From: Litoreibacter arenae DSM 19593
Lineage (GTDB): Bacteria; Pseudomonadota; Alphaproteobacteria; Rhodobacterales; Rhodobacteraceae
Assembly: GCF_000442275.2 (NCBI RefSeq)
Contig: NZ_KE557314.1
Location: 124,001 to 188,000, forward strand
Direction: 5' to 3'
DNA: 64,000 bases
Shown one piece after another: positions 17,840 to 26,555 of this stretch. A program made the translations under genes and the position numbers. Each line of letters opens with the position of its first letter. The first letter of the stretch is position 1. Under the pieces are notes generated by a model that saw only the letters and a list, made by a program, of their open reading frames with translations, ran no database searches and was not told where the DNA came from.

Positions 17840-18576
17840 CACTCCGCTGACCGCACGAACCCGGCTTCGTCCAGCAGACGCTCTGACGCGGTTTCGACCT
17901 CTGTCTCGAGTCTGGTAAGGAACTCGTCCCTCGAAAGACCGGGCGGGATCGGCTCCAGAAATTCGACGACTGCCACACCCGGCTTGCGATAGACCCCACG
18001 ACGCGGCCAGAACACGCCTGCATTGGTCGCCACCGGATAACAGGTCTGGTTCATCTGCTCGTAAAGCACCGCGGTGCCCACCTTATAGGGCCGCTTTACC
18101 CCCGGCGCGAGACGTGTGCCTTGGGAATAAATCACCAACTGCCCCGGCAGCTTGTCGCCCTTGGCCACATCCGCCAGCATCTTGGCAATTGCAGCACCGC
18201 GCTTGCCGCGGTTCACCGGAATGCAGCCAATGCGGTAGGCGTATTGGCCCAAGATGGGCGCGTAGAGCAGGATCGCCTTCATGATGAATTTGCCATGTGG
18301 GATGGCATCAAAAATCATCAAAATATCCAGAAACGATTGATGCTTGGCGGCAACCAAGGCCTCCCCGGTCGGGGGCGTCCCGCGCACCTCGCTCTTTATC
18401 CCGACCATCCAGTTTGCGGTCCAGATCACGTAGCGCGCGTAGGCGTGGCAGGCAGCCAAGGCACCGTAGGGGCTGAACATCGCCCAAGGCAGGTAAACGA
18501 TGGCATAGATGGGCATCGCCACGTACATCGACAGGTTGAACAGCAGCGACCGGACCCATTGCACCGCGTATTTCAT
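17839..18576 (-). CDS. plsC: 1-acyl-sn-glycerol-3-phosphate acyltransferase
   Basis: Makes phosphatidic acid from lysophosphatidic acid at the inner membrane. The 245-residue protein has an N-terminal membrane helix region (about 10-40), the catalytic HX4D motif in KHQSFLD near residue 75, the NRGKR segment, and YSQGTR in place of the canonical EGTR, a variant I know from related alphaproteobacterial proteins. The start at 18576 gives the normal N terminus (MKYAVQWVRS). It follows ftsX with a 2-base gap, so ftsE, ftsX and plsC form one operon. Confidence 0.9.
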   Translation of the reverse strand: MKYAVQWVRSLLFNLSMYVAMPIYAIVYLPWAMFSPYGALAACHAYARYVIWTANWMVGIKSEVRGTPPTGEALVAAKHQSFLDILMIFDAIPHGKFIMKAILLYAPILGQYAYRIGCIPVNRGKRGAAIAKMLADVAKGDKLPGQLVIYSQGTRLAPGVKRPYKVGTAVLYEQMNQTCYPVATNAGVFWPRRGVYRKPGVAVVEFLEPIPPGLSRDEFLTRLETEVETASERLLDEAGFVRSAE

Positions 18577-18578
18577 AG

Positions 18579-19502
18579 TCAGGTCACCTCGTTCAATGTG
18601 CGCAGGGCGGCGCTGCGCGTGGCCCAGAACGCCACCAAAGCGGCCAGCGGCGGAATGGTCAACGGCCAAAGCCAATGCCAGCCCCTGAAGCCAAGGCCGG
18701 TCAGGAACGCACCAGCGTCGGCTGCACTGGGCAGCAACGCTACCGCGATGCACCCCGCAATCGTCCCAACAGCTGCCCCCAACAAGGCGCGAATGGTAAA
18801 GCGGCGTACGAAGGCGCGGGCGATGTAGACGTCACGCGCACCGACCAATCGGGTGACGCGAATGACCTGGGCGTTCGCGGCCAAAGCGGCGCGGGCCGCC
18901 AGCGTGATCATGGCGGCAGTCGACAGGCCAATGAGCGCAATCGCGATCCAGCCTAGACTGCGAAGCCGGTTCGCGGCCTCCACCAGAGGTCTGCGCCAGC
19001 GGGTGTGGTCGTCGAGAAACGCGCCCGGTGCTTCGCCCGCCAGCCGCAAACGCAGACCGGCGGCGTCATAGCCTTCTTCGTCTTCGACAACTTCGATCAG
19101 GCGGGGAATGGGCAAGTCCTCCAGCGGCAAATCAGGGCCGAACCACGGCTCAAGCAGCAACATCTGTTCCTCTTCGGACATGATCCGCGAGCGCACCACG
19201 CCGGGCGTAGTACGCAGCACCTCCTGCGCGGCAAGGGTCTGCGCCTCTATCTCCTCCAGCGGTGCGGAAATGCGCACGGTGGAGGTCTGGGCCAACTCGC
19301 TTGCCCACCGCTCGGCCAAACGCCCTGTTGCCAGAGATAGCGCCAAGGCAAACACCGCCAGAAACGCCATAGCACCGGCAGTGAATGTGGTCAGCGTCGC
19401 AGTGAACCCCGTTGGGGGCACCACGCGGTCCGCCGCGCGGTCGCCCGCAACCAGTTCGGTCATGGTGGCAGCGGCGTTGCGCAGTTTGTGTAACTTGCTC
19501 AC
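18579..19502 (-). CDS. ftsX: Cell division protein FtsX
   Basis: The membrane subunit of the FtsEX complex, which regulates cell-wall hydrolases at the division site. The 307-residue protein has one N-terminal helix (about residues 38-62), a periplasmic domain, and three C-terminal helices, including RVTRLVGARDVYIARAFVRRF between helices 2 and 3, the typical FtsX coupling region. It starts with GTG within the ftsE stop (GTGA overlap). The alphaproteobacterial FtsX is poorly conserved in the periplasmic loop, as here. Confidence 0.92.
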   Translation of the reverse strand: MSKLHKLRNAAATMTELVAGDRAADRVVPPTGFTATLTTFTAGAMAFLAVFALALSLATGRLAERWASELAQTSTVRISAPLEEIEAQTLAAQEVLRTTPGVVRSRIMSEEEQMLLLEPWFGPDLPLEDLPIPRLIEVVEDEEGYDAAGLRLRLAGEAPGAFLDDHTRWRRPLVEAANRLRSLGWIAIALIGLSTAAMITLAARAALAANAQVIRVTRLVGARDVYIARAFVRRFTIRALLGAAVGTIAGCIAVALLPSAADAGAFLTGLGFRGWHWLWPLTIPPLAALVAFWATRSAALRTLNEVT

Positions 19503-20176
19503 AGGTCCGCTCCCGCCAGCTGCAGTTTGCGGTCCTTGATCCGAAGCACCCGCGCGGACACCTGCGCTTTGGTGTTACGGATCAGGGTAAGGTCGTGGGT
19601 CGCCACCAACACCGATTTGCCCATCTTGTTCAACTCGATCAGCAACGACATCAACCGTTGCGACATCTCCCAGTCGACATTCCCGGTCGGCTCGTCCGCG
19701 AGGATCACATCCGGCCCCATGATGACGGCTCTTGCCAGCGCGGCACGCTGCCGCTCGCCTCCTGAAAGCTCGGGCGGCAGTTGGTTCTGCTGCTTGGTCA
19801 ACCCGACCCAGCCAATCAGATCAGCAAGATTTTGCCTCTCCGCCGCAACATCCTTGCCGGACACCGTAAGGGGCAGGGCGATATTTTCTGCCACGGACAG
19901 ATGATCGAGAAACTGGCACTCCTGATGAACCACACCTATCCGGCGGCGGGCGAATGCGATCTGGTCACGGCCCAAGGTCGCGACATCCTGCCCGAAGACC
20001 TGAACCAGCCCTTTCGATGCGGCAAGTTCCATATAGCAAAGTTTGAGAAAGGTAGACTTTCCGGCACCCGAAGGACCGGTCAGAAAATGAAATGACCCCG
20101 CTTGCAGTCTCAGCGAGATGTCGGTCAGCAGATCGCCACCGCCATAGCTGTAGGCTACGTTTTCCAGTTCTATCAC
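19499..20176 (-). CDS. ftsE: Cell division ATP-binding protein FtsE
   Basis: The ATPase of FtsEX. The 225-residue protein has Walker A GPSGAGKST, the Q-loop VVHQECQF, signature LSGGERQR, Walker B VILADEP and the switch His in VATHDLTL. The GTG start at 20176 is chosen because GGAG precedes it at a spacing of 7 and the protein then begins VIELENVAYSYGGG, as in the family; a TTG start 30 bases upstream lacks support. It is divergent from the zinc-ribbon gene at 20335. Confidence 0.94.
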   Translation of the reverse strand: MIELENVAYSYGGGDLLTDISLRLQAGSFHFLTGPSGAGKSTFLKLCYMELAASKGLVQVFGQDVATLGRDQIAFARRRIGVVHQECQFLDHLSVAENIALPLTVSGKDVAAERQNLADLIGWVGLTKQQNQLPPELSGGERQRAALARAVIMGPDVILADEPTGNVDWEMSQRLMSLLIELNKMGKSVLVATHDLTLIRNTKAQVSARVLRIKDRKLQLAGADL

Positions 20177-20334
20177 GAGACGGCTCCAAATCTGATTGCG
20201 CACCAATTACGCCATTGGCGGCAACAGTTGCAATCAATTGGAAACAACAACGCTTGGAATACGCTTTTCCACAGGCTAAGACTTGATCAGATTTGAGGCG
20301 TGCCAACGATTTACGGCGCGAAAGCGGAGATGTC

Positions 20335-21171
20335 ATGCGGCTGATTTGCCCAAACTGCGATGCGGAATACGAGGTTGACGACAACCTTATTCCAGCCGAA
20401 GGGCGCGACGTCCAATGTTCCAATTGTACGACCACTTGGTTTCAAGCCGCCCCTGAGGCGGATGAAGATGAAGACGTTCCTGCTCCTGCCGCGCCTGAGG
20501 TTGAGGAGTCGGCGGACGATTCCGACGATGAAGAGGCGGCAATCCTCCCGCCCGCCGCTGGGTCCATGCCGCCGCGCAAGCCGACTGTCGACCCGGCAGC
20601 TATGGAAATCATCCACGAGGAAGTCGAGCGGGAGACAGCCGCACGCGAAGCCGAACGTGGCGGGCTGGAAACCCAACCGGATCTTGGTCTGGACGGCGCC
20701 GAATCCGAAGATCACGCATCGGCCGCCCGCGACCGTGTGGCAAGGCGGCGAGGCTTGGATGCTCAGTCCGCATCGGTGGACGACGATGATACCGCACTCG
20801 CCGCCGCGCCAAAACGGGAAGAGACAAGCGCCAAGAAAGAGCTTTTCCCCGACATCGAAGAGATCAACTCCACACTGTCGCCAGAAGCTGCGGAAGCGGA
20901 GGCAGAGGCCGCGCGACTGGCTGCGGAAGGTGGCGAAACCGAGCAAACCGAGCGCAGCAGCTTCCGCCTGGGCTTCGGGTTGATGCTGTTGCTCGCCGTC
21001 GCCCTGATGCTCGTGTATGTCTACGCGCCACAGATTGCGCGCAGCTTCCCCGCTTTGTCGGACACGCTGCAAAGCTATGTCACCACAGTCGATAGCATTC
21101 GTGTGGGGCTGGACACCGCCGCGCAGGGGCTTGTCGAGAAAATTGGCGTAACGCTGGACGGCCAGTCCTAG
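20335..21171 (+). CDS. MJ0042-type zinc-ribbon protein with single membrane helix
   Basis: A 278-residue protein. The N terminus is a zinc ribbon with two CxxC pairs (LICPNCDAEY and VQCSNCTTTWF, residues 3-35), as in the MJ0042 family. A long acidic, low-complexity linker follows (residues 40-215), and then one membrane helix (FGLMLLLAVALMLVYVYAP, about residues 220-240) with a short C-terminal tail. Members in alphaproteobacteria are found next to ftsEX, as here, suggesting a cell-envelope role, but no function is established. The start has GGAG about 5 bases upstream. Its stop overlaps the stop of the convergent TIGR02302 gene by CTAG. Confidence 0.85.
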   Translation: MRLICPNCDAEYEVDDNLIPAEGRDVQCSNCTTTWFQAAPEADEDEDVPAPAAPEVEESADDSDDEEAAILPPAAGSMPPRKPTVDPAAMEIIHEEVERETAAREAERGGLETQPDLGLDGAESEDHASAARDRVARRRGLDAQSASVDDDDTALAAAPKREETSAKKELFPDIEEINSTLSPEAAEAEAEAARLAAEGGETEQTERSSFRLGFGLMLLLAVALMLVYVYAPQIARSFPALSDTLQSYVTTVDSIRVGLDTAAQGLVEKIGVTLDGQS

Positions 21172-23753
21172 AACTGGTCCAGCAACCGTTTCAGATAATC
21201 ACGCTCGATCTCGGGGCGATCCTGTTCGCCGGAGCGACGCCGGATTTCGTCCAGCAACTCACGGGAGCGGCGCTGCGCGTTTTCACCTTGCAGCATATTG
21301 TCTTCAGAACCGATCATGCCATTCGTACCCTGCTCGCGGCCCAGCGGATCACGATTTTGGCGGGAGGCCTGACCTTGGTTCTGCCCCTGTTGGCCTTGGT
21401 TTTCCCGCTGTTGCTGGGCCATCGCTTCACCCAAGTTGCGCATGCCTTCGCGCAAGGCTTCCATTGCGTCGGACTGCGCGCCAAGTGCATCGGCGGTCTG
21501 GTCGTTTCGCAACGCCTCCTCGGCGCGGTCCATCGCCTCGCCCGCACGATCCAGCGCCTCGCGGGCCGCATCGCCCTCGGGCGTGCCCTGCCCCGGCAGG
21601 TTGCGCTGCTGGCGGTTCAACTCCTCGCGCAGTGCCTGCTGGCGATCTGCCAGTGACCGCTCGGAGCCGCCGTCCCGCTGGCCTTCGGCCTGCTGGTTGC
21701 CCTCCCCTTGCTGACCTTCCTGTTCACCTTGCTGGCCGCCCTGCCCATCATGGCTTTGTCCACGGCCCTGGCCGCCGTTGCGGCCTTCGTTGCCTTCGCT
21801 CTCACCCGCTTGTGCGCCCGGATTGAACTGCTCCTGAAGGTCACGGAAAGCCTCGTCGCTCAGCCCTTGCTGGTCCCGCAGCGTTTCTTGCAGCCCTTCC
21901 ATGGCTTGCTGGCCGGGGCTTTGCTGGCCTTGGCCGCCTTCACCCTGCGCGACTTGCATGTTCTTCATCATTTCCATCAACTGGTCGAGCAAGGCCTGCG
22001 CTTCCGCCATCTTGCCCTCTTCCATCAGGCGCTGGATCTCATCGAGCATTTCCTGCAACTGGTCGCCGGTTATTTCCTGCGTCTCACCCTGAGCCTGCTG
22101 CTGTTCGCCATCCTGCCCTTCTTGCGCCAGCTGTTCCATGTAGTCCTGCATGGCTTCGCTCAGCTCTTGCATCAGCTCGGCGATTTCCTCACTGGTCGCA
22201 CCTTCTTTCATGGCGTCCGAGAGGCGGTCCTGCGCCCGTTGCAGCCGCTCCAACGCATCGGACAGGCGCCCGTCTTCCAGAAGAGTCGCAGCACGCCAGA
22301 GCATATCCGCGATGTCGTCTTGCTTTTCGTCGGAGATGCCGAATTGCATTGCCAATTCGAGCCGGGTCAACGCCATGCGGGTCGTAAGATACGCCAGTTC
22401 GCTTGGAAAATACCCGTCCGGATCATAAGTAATCGTGCGCAAGATCTGGACTATCCGTGGCGCGTTCTCCCGCGACCACAACAGATCGCGGCGCTGCTCC
22501 ACCAAAGCCTTGGCGATGGGTTGGAAGAAACGCCGCCCCGGCAGTTCAGCCTGCACGATCTCTGGCGTGCTGGTCTGATCGGAGGCATCCGCGACGGATA
22601 AATCAATCGTCACCGGCAGTCCGGCCCAAGGGTGCTGCGACAGGTTCTCGATCAGCGTTTCGGTAAACTGTTCGCGCCCGCCAGAAATAGGCATTGGCAA
22701 ATCCAACACGATTTCATCGCGCGGCTCCGGCGCGACAGTCAGACCATAGCGACGGTCAACCGACGCCAAGTCGAGTGCAAGTGTGGCCAACCCGCGTTCA
22801 ACGCCGTAATCGTCCGACGCGGTGAAAGGCAACTCCATCTCGCCATTGATCTGACGCGAGACCTCCGCACTCACTTTCACTTCGGGCGGCGTGTCGGATT
22901 GCGCGGTGATCTGCCATTCTGCGATGTCATCACCTTCGATACGGATCGTGCCGTCTCGCTCGATCACTCTGCTAAAAGCAGTTTGTGGCGTGTCACCTTC
23001 GGGCTCGACAGTGCCGGACACGGTCTCCGAAAGCGTCAAACTACCCACCTGCCCGTAAAGCCGCACGGTCAGGTCACTGCCTTTCGGCACGGTCAATTCG
23101 GAGACTTTCACCGCGTTCAGATACAGGCTCGGCTTGCCCGTATAGGCGGGCGGCTCGATCCAGATTTCCCAAGCGGGTCCAGCCGCCACGGCCTGGCCCA
23201 TCCCGCCCGGCGCAAGATCATTGAGCGACCCGCTGCGCCAGAGGCTGCCGAAACCGACGGTCATGACGACCAACAACACGGCCACATATCGCAACGCGTA
23301 GGGGTCTTGCGACGACACGCGCAGGTCGGGCGAGACCGCTTCAGCCTCGGCCAAGCGCGCCTGCATACGCTCCTTGTGCACCCGCCAGACCGCCTGCGAT
23401 GCGGCGTCGCTACCGCCCAGAGCTTGCGTATCGAGCGCCGCCGTAACGGGACGCCCCGGCATGGTGCGGTCAATGCGGTTCAGCGCATCCTCCCAACTCG
23501 GGACGCGAAACTTTCGCCATGCGTAGACCAGAGACGCGACCAATCCGCCACAAGCGACTAGGATCGCGGCCCAGATCACTTCGACGGGCAAGCTGGCCAA
23601 TCCAATCAAAATCCAAGCCGCCATCGCCGCAAACATGACAGCCCAAAGCGGCCAGAACGCATGTGTAATGCGCTCGGCCCAGAGGCCGAGCAGAGTGAGC
23701 CGCGTAGGCCACTTCAAGGCAGAGAGGTCAATGTCGGTGTCAGGCTTGCTCAT
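21168..23753 (-). CDS. TIGR02302 (DUF4175) family membrane protein
   Basis: An 861-residue protein matching the alphaproteobacterial TIGR02302/DUF4175 family of unknown function. It has two helices close together near the N terminus (about 33-85), another near residue 155-175, then a beta-rich extracytoplasmic region and a long helical C-terminal half. The latter is very rich in Gln, Glu and Gly (about residues 500-830, repeated QGQQGQ- and EGQQGEG-like stretches) and would form coiled coils. The ATG at 23753 is used rather than a TTG one codon upstream. It follows lysA after 33 bases on the same strand, a conserved pairing in this group. Confidence 0.85.
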   Translation of the reverse strand: MSKPDTDIDLSALKWPTRLTLLGLWAERITHAFWPLWAVMFAAMAAWILIGLASLPVEVIWAAILVACGGLVASLVYAWRKFRVPSWEDALNRIDRTMPGRPVTAALDTQALGGSDAASQAVWRVHKERMQARLAEAEAVSPDLRVSSQDPYALRYVAVLLVVMTVGFGSLWRSGSLNDLAPGGMGQAVAAGPAWEIWIEPPAYTGKPSLYLNAVKVSELTVPKGSDLTVRLYGQVGSLTLSETVSGTVEPEGDTPQTAFSRVIERDGTIRIEGDDIAEWQITAQSDTPPEVKVSAEVSRQINGEMELPFTASDDYGVERGLATLALDLASVDRRYGLTVAPEPRDEIVLDLPMPISGGREQFTETLIENLSQHPWAGLPVTIDLSVADASDQTSTPEIVQAELPGRRFFQPIAKALVEQRRDLLWSRENAPRIVQILRTITYDPDGYFPSELAYLTTRMALTRLELAMQFGISDEKQDDIADMLWRAATLLEDGRLSDALERLQRAQDRLSDAMKEGATSEEIAELMQELSEAMQDYMEQLAQEGQDGEQQQAQGETQEITGDQLQEMLDEIQRLMEEGKMAEAQALLDQLMEMMKNMQVAQGEGGQGQQSPGQQAMEGLQETLRDQQGLSDEAFRDLQEQFNPGAQAGESEGNEGRNGGQGRGQSHDGQGGQQGEQEGQQGEGNQQAEGQRDGGSERSLADRQQALREELNRQQRNLPGQGTPEGDAAREALDRAGEAMDRAEEALRNDQTADALGAQSDAMEALREGMRNLGEAMAQQQRENQGQQGQNQGQASRQNRDPLGREQGTNGMIGSEDNMLQGENAQRRSRELLDEIRRRSGEQDRPEIERDYLKRLLDQF

Positions 23754-23786
23754 CAAGTCATCCCATTGGGCCGACGCACCACAGCA

Positions 23787-25052
23787 TCAAAGCCACGAGG
23801 GAATGGTATCGCGATTTATCATCTCGTCAAAGGTCGGACGCGCGCGGATGACGGCGAATTGATCCTCATGGACCAAAACCTCGGGAATGAGCGGCCTGGA
23901 ATTGTATTCAGACGCCATAACCGCGCCATATGCGCCCGCTGAGCGGAAAGCCACCAACGCCCCAGCCTCGACCGGCGGCATTACGCGTTGCTTGGCGAAC
24001 GTGTCGCCGCTTTCGCAGACGGGACCGACGATATCGTATTTGACCTGCTCTGCGCCCGCCTCAGGCTCCACCACCGGAATAATTTCGTGATAAGCGCCAT
24101 ACATGGCTGGCCGGATGAGATCGTTCATCGCTGCGTCGATAATCATAAACTGGCGGTCCTCGCCTTGCTTGATGTAGATGACCTCTGACACCAGAAGGCC
24201 GGCATTCCCCGCTATCAGCCGACCGGGCTCAATCTCTATTTCGCAACCCAGATGGCCGACTTTTTCGCGCACCAATTGCCCGAATTCCTGCGGCAACGGC
24301 GGCGCGTCGTTGGACCGCTCGTAGGGAATGCCCAAGCCCCCGCCCAGATCAAGACGGCGGATGTCATGGCCTTCCGCACGCAGAACTCCGGTGAGTTCCG
24401 CGACCTTGTCAAAGGCCTGACCGAATGGCTCCAGCTGCGTCAGCTGGCTGCCGATATGGACGTCGATCCCGATGACCTCCAGCCCCGGCAGGGCGGCGGC
24501 CTCGGCATAAACCTCTTTGGCGCGGGAAATCGGGATGCCGAACTTGTTCTCTGATTTGCCCGTGGCGATCTTCTCGTGTGTTTTAGCATCCACGTCGGGG
24601 TTCACGCGAATGGTGATCGGGGCGACAGCACCCATGGACGAGGCGACTTCGGACAGCGCATGCATTTCCGGCTCGCTCTCAACGTTGAACTGCCGGATGC
24701 CACCTTCCAATGCCAGCCGCATCTCGGCGCGGGTTTTGCCGACGCCTGAAAATACGATCCGCTCGCCCGGAATGCCCGCCGCCTTGGCGCGCATGTATTC
24801 ACCCCCCGAGACGACATCCATGCCTGCGCCCAAATCACCGAGCAGTTTCAGCACCGCTTGGTTGGAATTCGCCTTCATTGCGTAGCAGACCAAGTGGTCC
24901 GTCCAGTCCAGCGCGTCATCAAACAAGCGGAAATGGCGCGTCAGCGTGGCGCTGGAATAAACGTAGAACGGCGCACCAACCTCGGTGGCGATGTCAGAAA
25001 TGGCAACGTCTTCGGCGTGCAGAACGCCGTCGCGATACAGGAAGTGGTCCAT
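23787..25052 (-). CDS. lysA: Diaminopimelate decarboxylase
   Basis: Last step of lysine biosynthesis: PLP-dependent decarboxylation of meso-diaminopimelate. The 421-residue protein has the PLP lysine in YAMKANSN near residue 60, HIGSQL, the GGGLGIPY phosphate loop, EPGR, and CESGDTF near residue 340 supplying the active-site Cys from the second subunit. The ATG at 25052 is fixed by the family N terminus (MDHFLYRDGVLHAE) and by a TGATG junction with the upstream small gene. A much longer open frame upstream is not part of the protein. Confidence 0.96.
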   Translation of the reverse strand: MDHFLYRDGVLHAEDVAISDIATEVGAPFYVYSSATLTRHFRLFDDALDWTDHLVCYAMKANSNQAVLKLLGDLGAGMDVVSGGEYMRAKAAGIPGERIVFSGVGKTRAEMRLALEGGIRQFNVESEPEMHALSEVASSMGAVAPITIRVNPDVDAKTHEKIATGKSENKFGIPISRAKEVYAEAAALPGLEVIGIDVHIGSQLTQLEPFGQAFDKVAELTGVLRAEGHDIRRLDLGGGLGIPYERSNDAPPLPQEFGQLVREKVGHLGCEIEIEPGRLIAGNAGLLVSEVIYIKQGEDRQFMIIDAAMNDLIRPAMYGAYHEIIPVVEPEAGAEQVKYDIVGPVCESGDTFAKQRVMPPVEAGALVAFRSAGAYGAVMASEYNSRPLIPEVLVHEDQFAVIRARPTFDEMINRDTIPSWL

Positions 25053-25369
25053 CAGTCGAGAGGCCTTGTGCGCAGGAACAAATAGAGCGGCAAGCCGCAG
25101 GACACACCGATACAGAAAGTCGCCGGAATCGCAACCAGCGCGGACCAGTTCCGCCGGACGGCCACCTCGGCGATGATCCAGACCGTCAGCGTGATCGCGG
25201 CAATGGTCAAATCCCACACCAGCCCCGACGACGCCGCATTCGCGTGCCAGGCGTCGACCATGCCTGTCAGCGTGAAGCCAAACTCTGAAAACCACTGCAT
25301 GAAATAGTACATCGGATGGATCGCCCCCCAGATCGCAAGGGCGAGGTATATCATTCGCAACGTGGACAT
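25052..25369 (-). CDS. DUF2834 family small membrane protein
   Basis: A 105-residue protein with three hydrophobic helices (YLALAIWGAIHPMYYF, then WDLTIAAITLTVWIIAEV, then LVAIPATFCIGVSCGLPLYLFL), matching DUF2834. The function is unknown. The start at 25369 is chosen because it begins just before the first helix and matches the family start; the frame extends upstream without an obvious ribosome binding site. Its TGA overlaps the lysA ATG by one base, so lysA translation is probably coupled to it. Confidence 0.75.
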   Translation of the reverse strand: MSTLRMIYLALAIWGAIHPMYYFMQWFSEFGFTLTGMVDAWHANAASSGLVWDLTIAAITLTVWIIAEVAVRRNWSALVAIPATFCIGVSCGLPLYLFLRTRPLD

Positions 25370-25520
25370 GGTCGAAGCTCCCTTGTGTCGGTTGCGTGGC
25401 GATGTAGCCCAACAACCACCCCTCGGAAAGGCCCGCGGCCCCGTCATAACCGCGCATTTTCCTTATTTTCGCCTAATCTGCGGGGCAAAACGCCCCGAAT
25501 GGCTTAGGGGGCCGACCGTA

Positions 25521-26489
25521 ATGATGCGACACTACCTACTGTTTTCCTTAGTATACCTAGCCTGCGCCGTAGTGCTGGTTTCGGTGCTGCGCGACCAGCC
25601 CGAATTGCTGCTAATCGGGGCGGCACGAAAATCGCTCTACCTGCTAATGTCTTTTGCGGGATGGATGCCATATCTGGCCGTGTTCATCGCAGTGTCGCTC
25701 TACTTCACCCGCAAATACGGGATACGAGCGCGAATCGTGCCTTCCGTTTATGCGTTGCTTGGATGCTTGGCCTTTTCAGTAGCGTTCTCGCTGGTGAAGA
25801 CCTCGATTCCCTACGTGCAGCCGTTTTACGCGGATCCCTTCTTCGCGGATCTTGACGCCGCTTTGCATTTTGGCGTCGACCCGTGGCGCATCACTCATGC
25901 GATGGCCGCAATCGTATCGCCATCCCTCATTGTAATCCTTTATTTCATGGCATGGTTTCTGCCAGCAATCTTTCTGCCGGTGTTCATCGCGATGACCGAC
26001 ACCGACCCCGACCGCTCCAAGCGCTTCATGATCCTGCATGTCGTCTCGTGGGTTGGTCTTGGAAATGTGCTGGCCGCGATCGGTAGTTCAGTCGGGCCAG
26101 TGTATTATGACCGGCTGCTCGGCGGCACGCGCTTTGCCGATCTGGCTGCAGCCCTTGAAAACAGCGGCATAGCCTCATCCGCGCTCGGGCAGGTGCAAGA
26201 CAACCTTTGGAAACTCTATGTCGAAAACGGACAAAGTGTGGGGTCCGGCATCTCGGCCTTCCCGTCGGTCCATGTAGGGCTGGCCGCAGTCACCATGCTA
26301 TATCTGTGTGAACGCTCGCGCGCGCTGGCACCTGTTGGCATAGCGTTCGCGGGCGCGATCATGTTCGCCTCTGTCTACCACGGATGGCACTATGCGGTGG
26401 ATGGCTACGTCTCCTTCGCCGCTGTCATCGCGTTATGGGCCGTGCTACGGCGACGCAACGTCGCAATTGCCACTTACATTCCTGCTTGA
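25521..26489 (+). CDS. PAP2-type phosphatase / phosphotransferase membrane protein
   Basis: A 322-residue protein with six or more membrane helices. The PAP2 catalytic motifs are in the second half: SGISAFPSVHVG with the phosphate-site His, and YHGWHYAVDGY with the second His and Asp. The long N-terminal membrane part and the FPSVHVG form resemble the AUR1/inositol-phosphorylceramide synthase-like group rather than simple phosphatases, so the substrate may be a lipid headgroup (inference). The start at 25521 has AGGGGG about 8 bases upstream. It stands alone, with a GC-rich hairpin before it (25481-25497) and another after it (26522-26536). Confidence 0.8.
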   Translation: MMRHYLLFSLVYLACAVVLVSVLRDQPELLLIGAARKSLYLLMSFAGWMPYLAVFIAVSLYFTRKYGIRARIVPSVYALLGCLAFSVAFSLVKTSIPYVQPFYADPFFADLDAALHFGVDPWRITHAMAAIVSPSLIVILYFMAWFLPAIFLPVFIAMTDTDPDRSKRFMILHVVSWVGLGNVLAAIGSSVGPVYYDRLLGGTRFADLAAALENSGIASSALGQVQDNLWKLYVENGQSVGSGISAFPSVHVGLAAVTMLYLCERSRALAPVGIAFAGAIMFASVYHGWHYAVDGYVSFAAVIALWAVLRRRNVAIATYIPA

Positions 26490-26521
26490 TTGAAGGTTTA
26501 AAGCTAAGAAAGTTGCGAACC

Positions 26522-26536
26522 CGCCCCGCTGGGGCG
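26522..26536 (+). terminator. Short GC-rich hairpin between PAP2 gene and ETF-QO gene
   Basis: CGCCCC-GCT-GGGGCG is a perfect 6-base stem with a 3-base loop 32 bases after the PAP2 stop. No T-tract follows, so it may be a weak terminator or a leader structure of the downstream gene, whose ribosome binding site (GAGAGGA) begins a few bases later. Confidence 0.35.
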
Positions 26537-26555
26537 TTGCGAGAGGAATGACGAC

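Noticed and set aside
20283-20296. FNR-like sequence TTGATCAGATTTGA before the zinc-ribbon gene
   Set aside because: The right half does not match ATCAA; only one half site is present.
21708-22601. Plus-strand open frame rich in Leu and Ala inside the TIGR02302 gene
   Set aside because: It arises from the reverse complement of the Gln/Glu-rich repeats, which read as Leu/Ala/Phe; not a membrane protein gene.
25053-25457. Long N-terminal extension of lysA
   Set aside because: The extension is antisense-like and frame-shifted relative to the DUF2834 gene, and LysA proteins start at MDHF.
25481-25497. GC-rich hairpin CGGGGC-AAAAC-GCCCCG before the PAP2 gene as an attenuator
   Set aside because: Too short and without T-tract or leader frame; recorded only as a local dyad.
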